Assembly (NCBI RefSeq): GCF_016861785.1
Contig: NZ_BOLS01000002.1
Span: 124,001-188,000 of the forward strand
Reading direction: 5' to 3'
DNA: 64,000 nt
From: Lacticaseibacillus mingshuiensis
GTDB lineage: Bacteria; Bacillota; Bacilli; Lactobacillales; Lactobacillaceae
Numbering within the stretch: position 1 is the first letter of the stretch; every line of letters begins with the position of its first letter. A program made the translations under genes and the position numbers. A model generated the notes under the pieces. It made no database searches, had not been told where the DNA came from, and was given only the letters and a program-made list of their open reading frames with translations. Below are positions 16,555 through 24,546 of this stretch, in pieces.

Positions 16555-17732
16555 GCCTCGACCTCGATCTGCATCGCCACCCCTAGCCCGCCGCCGACAC
16601 ACAACGCCGCCAGTCCGGTACGCTGACCACGGGCGCGCAACGCATAGATCAATGTCGTGAGTACCCGCGCGCCAGATGCGCCCAGCGGATGGCCAAGCGC
16701 GATCGCACCGCCATTCACGTTGAGCTTTTGGTCATCAATGCCAAGCTCATTGGCCACCGCGATCGTCTGGGCGGCAAACGCCTCATTGATCTCGATCAGG
16801 TCGATGTCGGCCAGACTGCTTTGCGTTTTTGTCAGAAGTTTCTCGATCACTTTTTTCGGCGCGTAACCCATAAAGTTAGGATCGATGCCGCCTTCATTGT
16901 AGCCGCGAATCGTGGCCAGGTAAGACAACCCGAGCGCCTCGGCCTTGCTTTTGCGCATCAAGACCAGCGCCACGGCGCCGTCATTGATGCCACTTGCATT
17001 GCCGGCTGTGACCGTGCCGCCGCTTTCAAACGCCGGGCGCAGCTTCGCCAATTTTGCCAGGCTGGTGTCCGGCCGCGGCGCTTCGTCTGTAGCCACAACC
17101 ACATCGCCATCGCGCGTTGGGATAGCAACCGAGGCGATCTCCGCCTCAAATGCGCCGGCCTGCTGTGCGGCGACGGCCTTTTGATGCGACGCCAATGCAA
17201 AAGCATCTTGCTGCGCACGGGTGACGTCAAATTGGGCCGCCACGTTTTCGGCGGTCATGCCCATCGGCTGGCCAGTGAAGGCGTCGCTCAAACCATCGCG
17301 CGCGATGCCATCGACCAGGGATAAGTCCCCAAATTTATGGCCAAATCGCTGCTGGGGCGCGTAGTACGGCGTGTTGCTCATGCTTTCGGTGCCGCCGACC
17401 AAAACGGCATCGGCATCCCCCAGCAGAATCGCGCTTTGGCCCAGCCGCACCGCCTTGAGTCCAGACCCGCAGACCTCATTGACAGTCATTGCGGTGCTGG
17501 CGGTGGTCATGCCACTGTTCAGCGCGATCTGTCGCGCCACATTTTGGCCAGAATTGGCCTGCAAGACATTGCCGAAGATCGCCTGATCGAGCTGCGAGGC
17601 CTCGATGCCAGCCTGTTTGATGGCGGCCTGCGCGGCGATCGTGCCCAGCGCAACGGCGTTCATGCCAGCCAGACTGCCGCCTAATTTTCCGATTGGGGTA
17701 CGTTTTGCACTGAGAATGACGACCGCGTCCAT
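16551..17732 (-). CDS. Acetyl-CoA C-acetyltransferase (thiolase)
   Basis: A 393-residue thiolase making acetoacetyl-CoA, the entry to the mevalonate pathway. Active-site residues are C88 in NEVCGSGLKA, the histidine in GGAIALGHPLGASG and the C-terminal cysteine in AALCVGGGLG. The start at 17732 has a GGAGG site 6 nt upstream and gives the standard MDAVVILSAKRTP N-terminus; a longer frame to 17810 has no ribosome site. It is the first gene of the operon with mvaA and mvaS. Confidence 0.95.
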   Translation of the reverse strand: MDAVVILSAKRTPIGKLGGSLAGMNAVALGTIAAQAAIKQAGIEASQLDQAIFGNVLQANSGQNVARQIALNSGMTTASTAMTVNEVCGSGLKAVRLGQSAILLGDADAVLVGGTESMSNTPYYAPQQRFGHKFGDLSLVDGIARDGLSDAFTGQPMGMTAENVAAQFDVTRAQQDAFALASHQKAVAAQQAGAFEAEIASVAIPTRDGDVVVATDEAPRPDTSLAKLAKLRPAFESGGTVTAGNASGINDGAVALVLMRKSKAEALGLSYLATIRGYNEGGIDPNFMGYAPKKVIEKLLTKTQSSLADIDLIEINEAFAAQTIAVANELGIDDQKLNVNGGAIALGHPLGASGARVLTTLIYALRARGQRTGLAALCVGGGLGVAMQIEVEA

Positions 17733-17950
17733 GATAGCCTCCAAATGAGTTGAAAATGATGTTGTTCCTATTATACGATACCACCGGCCGCGCGCCACTG
17801 GCCTTACCAAAACTTAGAAAATGGGCTCGCCAGGAAAAAGGCGAAGCGTTATGCTCAAAGACGGGCGTTCTGGTCCGCGGTGTCTCGTGACGCCCACGAG
17901 ATCAGCCCGCCACCCATTCATCCCGATTCAGGGACGTCAGGAGGCACCTC

Positions 17951-18247
17951 ATGCGTACGATCGAACTTCTGGCCTTGCTGGCAGATCAAGGCAACAACAC
18001 CAATGTTTATCTCCAAACGGACGGCCCGCGCACGGTCTTCCGCACCTTTCGCACGCTCACCGAAAACGAGAGCCTCCAGCTGATCTTCGAGCCGCAAACA
18101 GGCGGCCACCCGCTGAAGGTCTGGGAGTTGCGCGTCTTGATCAACCGCCCAGAGTTGCGCGGCGCCTACCTTCTCGGCGACAGCGCCACAGGGCCGCATG
18201 CGATCTTTGGCTTTCAGGAACAAGATGACGGCTTGGTGTTGCACTAA
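17951..18247 (+). CDS. Small protein of unknown function (98 aa)
   Basis: A 98-residue soluble protein, start MRTIELLALLADQG, with a strong GGAGG ribosome site 8 nt upstream and a terminator 17 nt downstream. It has a beta-rich pattern with no membrane segment, signal peptide or cysteine. I recognise no family. The 120 nt before it contain GGGCGT and ACGCCC that can pair around 17864-17896, possibly a leader hairpin. Confidence 0.7.
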   Translation: MRTIELLALLADQGNNTNVYLQTDGPRTVFRTFRTLTENESLQLIFEPQTGGHPLKVWELRVLINRPELRGAYLLGDSATGPHAIFGFQEQDDGLVLH

Positions 18248-18263
18248 TAGAAATTTCGCAAAC

Positions 18264-18294
18264 AAAACGACAGGACACATGCCCTGCCGTTTTT
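18264..18294. terminator. Bidirectional terminator
   Basis: AAAACGACAGG and CCTGCCGTTTT arms around a short loop, followed by T-run. It separates the convergent genes ending at 18247 and 18293. Confidence 0.8.
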
Positions 18295-18859
18295 AATTCG
18301 GCAACCGGCGCATGAGGCGCTTGAGTTGCTTACGGTCGATCAACATCACCCCGAGCTCTTCGGCGAGTTGCTGCGCCGAATCGGAAAATTCGGAGTTGGT
18401 GATGACCGCCGCCTGATCGAGTTTATAAAAGCTTTGGCCCGCCCAGGCCTCCTGCACTGCCTTGTTGCCGACGACGCCTTCATACCGTTTGCACTGGAAA
18501 CCGACTTGAGCCTTTTTTTTCGTGCCGATGACATCGATGCCCTGATCGCCGGATTGTTTGGTCACCTGAATGTGTTTGAAGCCGTTGCGCTTGAGCAGGT
18601 ATGCACAAAATTCCTCAAAGACCGGCCCTTCCATTGTGTCGATCTGCTCAAGCTGCAGGTCGCGAAACCGGAAGTGATGCCGATAAAAAAGGAGTGCGTT
18701 GACCACGACCCAGCCGCTGATGGCCGCAAAACTAGCGGGATCCAGCACCGGCTTGACCGTGCGCGGCAGCCAGGTGCGGCCCCCAAACGCATAAACGAGC
18801 GCCAGAATGAATGCCGCTGTCAATAACCCATAACATTTTCGCATCAAGCGATGCAGCAT
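18293..18859 (-). CDS. Membrane-anchored Mrr-type restriction endonuclease domain protein
   Basis: A 188-residue protein with two N-terminal membrane helices (LLTAAFILALVYAFGG, and AAISGWVVVNALLFY) and a C-terminal nuclease domain. The latter carries the Mrr_cat signature GDQGIDVIGTKKK then VGFQCKRYEG, the D and Q-x-K catalytic residues of the PD-(D/E)xK fold. The start at 18859 has a GGGGGG site; the upstream ATG does not. Similar small proteins are common in Firmicutes; their target is unknown, and defence or DNA turnover at the membrane is possible. No methyltransferase is nearby. Confidence 0.82.
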   Translation of the reverse strand: MLHRLMRKCYGLLTAAFILALVYAFGGRTWLPRTVKPVLDPASFAAISGWVVVNALLFYRHHFRFRDLQLEQIDTMEGPVFEEFCAYLLKRNGFKHIQVTKQSGDQGIDVIGTKKKAQVGFQCKRYEGVVGNKAVQEAWAGQSFYKLDQAAVITNSEFSDSAQQLAEELGVMLIDRKQLKRLMRRLPN

Positions 18860-18991
18860 CGCAAACGCCCCCCTTTGAACCTTTTCCACCCTACCAGAGA
18901 ATTATGAGAAAACCTAGTCACAGGGCGAAAATTGATTGATTCTTAGACTGTTCTTCCGTATCCTTGAAACTGTACGAAGGGAAGCGGTTGC

Positions 18992-19816
18992 ATGCAATTA
19001 TCCACGAAGCTGTTTGCGCGCGTCGGCAAACAGGAGATCACCCAGTATACGATCGAAAATGATCGCGAAATGTCGCTCAGTTTCATCACCTTTGGCGCCA
19101 GAGTCCAGCGGTTGCGCCTACCAAGTCCGCATCATCCAGGCGGCAATCCCAATCTGTTGTTAGGCTATGTCACCTTGCAGGATTATCTGGAGCGGCCGGG
19201 CACATTTGGCGCCGTCTTGGGACCGGACCTGCAAGACGCCACCTCGCATCCCCACAACGGCTGGCAGAATTTCAATTGGCAAGGCGACCTGCAGCGCCAC
19301 GGCGACAGCGCGACCTTGATCATGAGCCTGCGCTTGCCGGATGGCGCGGATGGCCTGCCTGGCGCACGCGAGGTGAAGATCGCCCACACCTTGGACAATG
19401 ATAACCACTGGACGATCGACTGGTGGATCGAGATCAGCGAACCAGTCGCACTGCGGCCGACGATCGACCTCGCGTTTGCCCTGACTGGCGACCCGGCTCA
19501 GACGATCATGGATCAGCAGCTGACCCTCGGCGGCAAACCTGTTGAGATGCCGGTGGTCGACCGCCTGACGAAGGAAACGACAGCCACCCTAACTGCGCCG
19601 CTTTGGCAACTCGCCCTTGAGACCGATGCGCCTGGCCTTTGCGTCAGCTCGTATCCGCAGATCAGCGCCGTTGATAACTTCAACGGCATCGTCGGCCAGC
19701 CCCACATCGCCGCGGGGCTGCGGCCACTCGTCGCGCCAGATGATGGGGCCTTGCACCTGCAACCAGGCGAGCCATGGCGCCAGCGCACTGTGATCACCTT
19801 GGCCAGCACACTGTAA
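18992..19816 (+). CDS. Aldose 1-epimerase-like protein
   Basis: A 274-residue protein of the galactose-mutarotase-like beta-sandwich superfamily. The N-terminal strand ITFGARVQRLRLP resembles the FGAxxxxL motif of aldose epimerases. RPTIDLAFALTGD and ISAVDNFNG occupy the place of later conserved strands. The usual histidine pair is not clear, so substrate and activity are uncertain. GAAGGGAAG precedes the ATG. It is monocistronic, with a terminator at 19917. Confidence 0.65.
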   Translation: MQLSTKLFARVGKQEITQYTIENDREMSLSFITFGARVQRLRLPSPHHPGGNPNLLLGYVTLQDYLERPGTFGAVLGPDLQDATSHPHNGWQNFNWQGDLQRHGDSATLIMSLRLPDGADGLPGAREVKIAHTLDNDNHWTIDWWIEISEPVALRPTIDLAFALTGDPAQTIMDQQLTLGGKPVEMPVVDRLTKETTATLTAPLWQLALETDAPGLCVSSYPQISAVDNFNGIVGQPHIAAGLRPLVAPDDGALHLQPGEPWRQRTVITLASTL

Positions 19817-19916
19817 TAGTTTTTGGACAAAAGTGTCACAGAGCACCGCTATTCGCAGTGTCGCGAACCATCGTTGCAACTAGAAGCAACAAGGTTCTGA
19901 AGCTTTGACACGAAGA

Positions 19917-19955
19917 AGCCCGCGACGGGAAAAAACGTCGCGGGCTATTATTATC
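19917..19955. terminator. Bidirectional terminator
   Basis: AGCCCGCGACG and CGTCGCGGGCT form an 11-bp perfect stem followed by ATTATTAT, between convergent genes. Confidence 0.85.
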
Positions 19956-19971
19956 TCGACACGATCTTTTT

Positions 19972-20544
19972 TTACTTATTCACCGGCGTCGGCTTGGTGC
20001 GCAACAATTGGCCCGTCAACCCGAAACTGATGCCGCCGACAATGAGCAGCGCCCCGATCGGCCACACCAGCGCGACCAAGATACCGCCGAGATACCCGCC
20101 ATACAGCCACAGCCGCGCCGCCACATTGTTCGAGACATCCCGACTGATGCCGGGGTTATCCTGGATCACCGATTCGTCCATCAGCTGAAACGCCAGCGAC
20201 CATAGCAGGAGCACCCCGAGGTAAACCACTTCCGGCAGTGTTTTGTCCGCGTGCTGCCCCACCCAGGCAGTGCTGGCCGGCACCAAGGTCAGGCTGAACA
20301 ACCACAAACCGTTGAAGAGGTATGTCCGGGTCGAGATGATCTTTGCCTTGTTGAAAAGATTGTGGTGGGAATACCAAACCACATAGATCATCGTGAAGCT
20401 GAACACATAAGCAACCATGATCGGCCAATCCGCCGCCAAACCGCGGAGACTGACCGATTTTGGCGGCCGCAGCTCCAGCACCATGATGGTCGCCGCGATC
20501 GCGATCACCGCATCCGTGAACGCCTCTAACCTGCCCTTGTTCAT
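19972..20544 (-). CDS. TMEM175/DUF1211-type potassium channel-like membrane protein
   Basis: A 190-residue protein with six predicted membrane helices. Helix 1 carries the family hallmark FTDAVIAIAATIMVLEL, which lines the pore in bacterial TMEM175 potassium channels. VVWYSHHNLFNKA is the usual loop after helix 3. GGAGGGG precedes the ATG. It is a single gene with no obvious partner. Channel function follows from the family only. Confidence 0.88.
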   Translation of the reverse strand: MNKGRLEAFTDAVIAIAATIMVLELRPPKSVSLRGLAADWPIMVAYVFSFTMIYVVWYSHHNLFNKAKIISTRTYLFNGLWLFSLTLVPASTAWVGQHADKTLPEVVYLGVLLLWSLAFQLMDESVIQDNPGISRDVSNNVAARLWLYGGYLGGILVALVWPIGALLIVGGISFGLTGQLLRTKPTPVNK

Positions 20545-20678
20545 CGCGAACCCCTCCTGTCAGAGCGATTATCGCATACTTAGTCAGCCAGTCGCGCGTC
20601 ACATTTCGGTAAAAATCATCCTGCGTCCTGCAATTTTTCTGGGGCCAATTTTCGGCCAAGGAAAGGCTGTTGCCCGAG

Positions 20679-20716
20679 AAAAAAACACACCCAGGCCACG
20701 ATGCATGCCCAGGTGT
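20679..20716 (-). terminator. Terminator after phosphomevalonate kinase
   Basis: On the minus strand ACACCTGGGC and GCCTGGGTGT can pair with minor mismatch, followed by seven Ts. Confidence 0.7.
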
Positions 20717-20731
20717 ATCTATTATCTCGCT

Positions 20732-21826
20732 TTATTTTGCCAACTCATGAACTTGAAATGTCAACGGCTCGATGGCCTGTTCGCGCCACTGATCAAACAG
20801 CGGGGCGGTCTCGATCTGTTCATCCAGCAAGACGATGCCGCAGTCGCCGCCGCCTGCCCCGGAGGACTTGGCGGCCCCGCCAACCGCTTCGGCGAGATCA
20901 CACATGGTCGTCAGCTTCGGCGTTTCGATGGCGACGCCGGAAAAGGCCGCAAGCTCATTCAACAGTCGACGATTTTCGCGAATGCCCGCCTGAATCTTTT
21001 CCAACGCCTTATCGCGGAAGCCCTGAATGAGGCTTTCGATGGTCTCGCGGCTCGCTTCCAAAAACTGGGTGTACTGCGCCCGCTTTTCCGCCTTGGCGAT
21101 CGCGATCTTGTCGACGAGCTGGCTGGTTGACGCCGGCGAGCCGGTCCAGCCGATCACCAACTTCAATGCGGCCGGTGCCGTCAGCAATTCGATCGACAGC
21201 TCCGGCCAAGCCATCGTGATCAGTTGACTCAGTGAATAATTGCGCCGCTGCGCTGCCAGCCAGCTCTTATCGAAACTGCGATAGGCGATCCAGCCGCCAT
21301 ACACAGACGCGGCGATATCGCCCAGGCTGCCGTTGCCCTGGATGTCCAGATGGGCGATCGCGGCGAGTTTGTAGATCATGTCCGGGGTCATGTTCAATTG
21401 GTAAAACAGATTCAGCGCCTTGACCGTCGCCACAGTGACCGCCGCAGAGCTGCCCAGCCCGTATTTTTTGCCATCAGTCGAATCGAGGTCCGAATCGATG
21501 TCCAGGCGATACAGCGCAAGGTCTTTCCCCTGCTCGCGGGCATATGTCTCGGTGAGCTTGATCGCCGAGAGAATATAGTGAAACGGATTATCGCGGTTGT
21601 CGAAGACCATCTCGTCGCCATTGCGCTGCCAAAAAAGGGAATTCTCCTGGTACTGTTTGGAGATAATGCTCCCATAGGCATCGGCTGCGGCCGTCACGTT
21701 CACGGTCACAAACTGATCCACTGCGACGATGATCGCGGGGTACCCCGTTTCAACGACTGCATATTCACCAGCCACATACAATTTGCCTGGCGCCTGTGCT
21801 GTTACCAATCCATCAGAACCCTTCAC
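20732..21826 (-). CDS. mvaK2: Phosphomevalonate kinase
   Basis: A GHMP-family kinase that phosphorylates phosphomevalonate. Signatures are QAPGKLYVAGEYAVV at the N-terminus, the ATP loop YGLGSSAAVTVATVKAL and the C-terminal KSSGAGGGDCGIVLL. I place the start at GTG 21826, with GGAG 11 nt upstream. TTG at 21808 is the alternative, and longer frames run into a palindromic repeat. About 364 residues, the normal size. The usual neighbours mvaK1 and mvaD are not in this window, so here the gene stands alone. Confidence 0.88.
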   Translation of the reverse strand: MKGSDGLVTAQAPGKLYVAGEYAVVETGYPAIIVAVDQFVTVNVTAAADAYGSIISKQYQENSLFWQRNGDEMVFDNRDNPFHYILSAIKLTETYAREQGKDLALYRLDIDSDLDSTDGKKYGLGSSAAVTVATVKALNLFYQLNMTPDMIYKLAAIAHLDIQGNGSLGDIAASVYGGWIAYRSFDKSWLAAQRRNYSLSQLITMAWPELSIELLTAPAALKLVIGWTGSPASTSQLVDKIAIAKAEKRAQYTQFLEASRETIESLIQGFRDKALEKIQAGIRENRRLLNELAAFSGVAIETPKLTTMCDLAEAVGGAAKSSGAGGGDCGIVLLDEQIETAPLFDQWREQAIEPLTFQVHELAK

Positions 21827-22002
21827 TTTTTGATTAACTCCATGCTGAAGTATACGCTTGCCCGCAAGCCGCGGGGCGAACTCGCGAAAAGCGTTACTCT
21901 TTTTGAAGAAAAGCCTTTTCCATTCTAGATAACGAACGGCTTTCATGCAACTTTTTTGGCTTATGAACGGCGCAAGGTGCTGACCGCGGACCGCCACACC
22001 CT

Positions 22003-22131
22003 TTTGTAGTTGGGTTCCGGCCCGCATGGTCGAGGTATCTAGTTGGCTCGTGCACTCGAGGCGAAGACCGCCTCAAGCTCACGAGCCAATCTAGCTACTC
22101 GACCATCCCGCGGGCCTTCGCACCCTGACAC
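22003..22131. repeat. Palindromic intergenic repeat, single copy
   Basis: Long hairpin: GGTCGAG/CTCGACC outer, CTAG plus TGGCTCGTG paired with CACGAGCCA plus CTAG in the middle, and GAGGC/GCCTC at the tip. The flanks carry AGTTGGG on the left and CCATCCCGCGGGCCT with TCGCACCCT on the right, as in other copies. Confidence 0.8.
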
Positions 22132-22133
22132 AC

Positions 22134-22161
22134 AAAACGGGTCATCGCTGGGATGACCCGC
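22134..22161 (-). terminator. Terminator of map
   Basis: On the minus strand CGGGTCATC and GATGACCCG form a 9-bp perfect stem followed by TTTTG. Confidence 0.85.
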
Positions 22162-22178
22162 CTCTGGATAGGTGATCG

Positions 22179-22973
22179 TTACAGGAGATATTTTGCGTCA
22201 AACTCTGGATCCTGACTGGTCAAGATCTTCGGGCCGTCATCGGTGATGACCAACGTGTGCTCATATTGGGCGCAAGGGGAACCATCGGCGGTCACATAAT
22301 ATTCCCAATCGTCGTTCGGGACCTGCTTAGCCTTGATCTTCCAGGTGCCGGTGGTGATCATCGGCTCGATCGTGATGGTCATGCCAGCCTTCAAACGCAG
22401 GCCGTGGCCGGGCTCGCCGTAATGCGGCACATTTGGCGCTTCGTGCATCGTGGGCTGAATACCATGGCCGATCAGGTCGCGGACATCCCCGTACCCATTT
22501 TCATCTTCGGTATAATGCTGAATCGCATAGCCGATATCGCCGAGCCGGTTGCCGACAACGGCCTGATCGATGCCAAGATACAACGCCTTCTTGGTGACAT
22601 CCATCAGTTTCTGTTTTTCCTCAGAGATCTGACCGACCGCGTATGTCCAGCAAGAGTCGCTGAAGTAGCCGTTGAAGTCGACGACGGTATCGACCGCCAC
22701 AATGTCGCCTTCCTTTAAAAAGAGGCCCTTGCGCGGCACCGCATGCGCAACTTCATCGTTGATCGAGACGCAGGTGGCGTATTTATAGCCTTCAAAACCA
22801 AGTTCCGCGGGAATCGCCCCGTGACTTTCAATATATTCACGGCCGACTTTTTCGATCTCCCAGCTCGATACCCCTGGTTTGATGATCTCTGCGACGGCCT
22901 TATGCATCCCGGCCAAGATCGCGCCGGACTTTGCCATGCCCTCAATTTCACGCGGCGACTTTAATGTGATCAA
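22179..22973 (-). CDS. map: Type I methionine aminopeptidase
   Basis: Removes the initiator methionine from nascent proteins. Metal ligands are visible: D in VAVDTVVDFNGYFSD (two aspartates), H in MHEAPNVPHYG context and GHGIQPTMHE, E in IEPMITTG and E in YEHTLVIT. I choose a TTG start at 22973. An AGGAG site touches the upstream ATG (22982) with no spacer but sits 9 nt before this TTG, and it gives the standard MITLKSPREIEGM beginning. 264 residues. Monocistronic between a repeat and a terminator. Confidence 0.92.
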   Translation of the reverse strand: MITLKSPREIEGMAKSGAILAGMHKAVAEIIKPGVSSWEIEKVGREYIESHGAIPAELGFEGYKYATCVSINDEVAHAVPRKGLFLKEGDIVAVDTVVDFNGYFSDSCWTYAVGQISEEKQKLMDVTKKALYLGIDQAVVGNRLGDIGYAIQHYTEDENGYGDVRDLIGHGIQPTMHEAPNVPHYGEPGHGLRLKAGMTITIEPMITTGTWKIKAKQVPNDDWEYYVTADGSPCAQYEHTLVITDDGPKILTSQDPEFDAKYLL

Positions 22974-23070
22974 AATTCGCATCTCCTATTTAAAATGGCA
23001 TTCTGCTTCAATATTTTCAAAACTTAGTGTAACACAAGATGCAAGTGAAAACAGGTAGGGGCATTGGTGG

Positions 23071-23346
23071 GGGGCATTCCATCCCGCGCACCGCCGTACC
23101 CTTTCCCAGTCGGGCACCGCGGGGCAGGTAGTCGGCCCGGTCGCTCGATGGCAAAGTGCGCCATCAACCGCCCAGACCGCACTACCTGCCCACCCCTAAA
23201 CGCTCGGCTTCGCACCCTTTCCAGTCGGGCTACGGTGCGCATGGTGGGGACACTCAACTGTCTCATCCACTCGATAGCAAGGAACGCTATCAAGCGCCTG
23301 AGCCAAGTTGACTGCCCCACCATCCCGCGCACCTTCGCACCCTTTC
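23071..23346. repeat. Palindromic intergenic repeat, two tandem copies
   Basis: The first unit pairs GGGCAGGTAGT with ACTACCTGCCC, with tip GATGGC/GCCATC. The second pairs ATGGTGGGG with CCCCACCAT, with tip GATAGC/GCTATC. The units are separated by TTTCCAGTCGGG and both end in TTCGCACCCTTT. The tip stem differs between the two by matching changes on both strands. Confidence 0.85.
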
Positions 23347-23372
23347 TTTTCCCGCCGGTTGTCTGCTATAAT
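23343..23372 (+). promoter_or_regulatory. Extended -10 promoter of the flavodoxin gene
   Basis: TGCTATAAT (TATAAT at 23367-23372 with an upstream TG) and a weak TTTCTT 18 nt before it. It starts right at the end of the repeat array. Confidence 0.6.
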
Positions 23373-23410
23373 GCTTAGGACAAAACGCAAGGATGGAAGG
23401 AAGTTAGCAC

Positions 23411-23869
23411 ATGGTAGTGGCAAAGATCGTCTATGCCAGCATGACCGGCAACAATGAAGAGATCGCCGGCATCGTTGAGGACGAATTGCAAAAATATGGC
23501 GTCGACACCACGGTCACCGAAGTTTCGCAGGCCGTCGCCGAAGATTTTGAGGATGCGGACATCTGTGTCGTCGCAACATACACGTATTCGGATGTTGGCG
23601 ACGGCGTTCTGCCCGATGAAGCGGTCGATTTTTACGAGGATCTCAAAGAGTTGGACCTGACCGGCAAAGTGTACGGCTGCTGCGGCAGTGGCGATAAATT
23701 CTACGACGCGTTTGCGACAAGCGTCGACGACTTCGCCAAGGCATTCGCCGAGACCGGTGCCACGCAAGGCGCGACGAACGTCAAGATCGACCTCGCCCCA
23801 GAAGCCGATGACATCACCGCCCTTGAAAAATTCACGAAGGACTTGGTCGATAAACAAGCCGCCATGTAA
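23411..23869 (+). CDS. Flavodoxin
   Basis: A 152-residue FMN electron carrier. The phosphate-binding loop is ASMTGNNEEIA near the N-terminus, with aromatic/glycine flavin loops in ATYTYSDVGDG and CCGSGDKFYDAF. The strongly acidic composition is typical. GGAAGG precedes the ATG. A bidirectional terminator follows before the glutathione peroxidase gene. The redox partner is not evident from neighbours. Confidence 0.92.
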   Translation: MVVAKIVYASMTGNNEEIAGIVEDELQKYGVDTTVTEVSQAVAEDFEDADICVVATYTYSDVGDGVLPDEAVDFYEDLKELDLTGKVYGCCGSGDKFYDAFATSVDDFAKAFAETGATQGATNVKIDLAPEADDITALEKFTKDLVDKQAAM

Positions 23870-23875
23870 TTGGGC

Positions 23876-23903
23876 AAAAAAGATCGCTGCGGCGGTCTTT
23901 TTT
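23876..23903 (+). terminator. Intrinsic terminator of flavodoxin
   Basis: AAAAAAGATCGC and GCGGTCTTTTTT arms with a 4-nt loop. Confidence 0.8.
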
Positions 23904-23974
23904 CGTCTGGCCAAAGCAACGAGCACGCTTACAAAACGAAAGTGTATAATGAAGACAGAAAGAAGGCGAAAGAG

Positions 23975-24451
23975 ATGTCGATCTATGATGAACAAGTGAC
24001 GCTCGAAGACGGGACAGACTACACCCTAGCAAAATACGCAGGGCATCCGCTTTTGATCGTGAACACGGCGACCAAGTGTGGCTTTTCCCCGCAGTTTGCA
24101 GGGCTTGAGGCGCTGTATCAGGAATACAAGGACCAAGGGCTGGTCGTGCTGGGCTTTCCGTCTGATCAATTCCATCAGGAGCTGGCAGACGGGCAAGCCG
24201 CAGCGGAGGCCTGCCGCACCACATATGGCGTGACCTTCCCGATGCACAGCCTGGTCAGCGTCAACGGCGACGATGCCCTGCCGCTGTTCGACGCGCTCAA
24301 GGACGCCGCGCCGGGTGCGCTTGGCAAGGCGATCAAGTGGAATTTCACCAAGTTTCTGGTCGACCAAAACGGCAATGTGGTCAAGCGTTACGCTCCAAAG
24401 ACCACGCCGGATAAGATCGCCCCAGACATCGCCAAGCTGCTCGCAAACTGA
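23975..24451 (+). CDS. Glutathione peroxidase-family thiol peroxidase
   Basis: A 158-residue peroxidase, probably thioredoxin-linked as in most bacteria. The peroxidatic cysteine is C35 in TATKCGFSPQF; the active-site glutamine lies in GFPSDQF and the tryptophan/asparagine pair in KWNFTKFLVD. The usual GFPCNQF is GFPSDQF here, so the conserved second cysteine is absent and a common resolving route may be lost. AGAAGG precedes the ATG at 23975. Oxidative-stress defence next to flavodoxin is plausible. Confidence 0.9.
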   Translation: MSIYDEQVTLEDGTDYTLAKYAGHPLLIVNTATKCGFSPQFAGLEALYQEYKDQGLVVLGFPSDQFHQELADGQAAAEACRTTYGVTFPMHSLVSVNGDDALPLFDALKDAAPGALGKAIKWNFTKFLVDQNGNVVKRYAPKTTPDKIAPDIAKLLAN

Positions 24452-24493
24452 CACGCGCTCAAACCGCAGCAGCTTCCCCCACTCACCCAAACC

Positions 24494-24546
24494 AAAAAGC
24501 CTGTCGCAACGCAATTGCAGATTGTGCGTGCGACAGGCTTATTTTA
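24494..24546. terminator. Bidirectional terminator
   Basis: AAGCCTGTCGCA and TGCGACAGGCTT form a 12-bp stem flanked by A- and T-rich runs, between convergent genes. Confidence 0.85.

Noticed and set aside
22973-22982. ATG at 22982 as the start of map
   Set aside because: Its AGGAG touches the ATG with no spacer; the TTG three codons on has ideal spacing and gives the family's MITLKS beginning.
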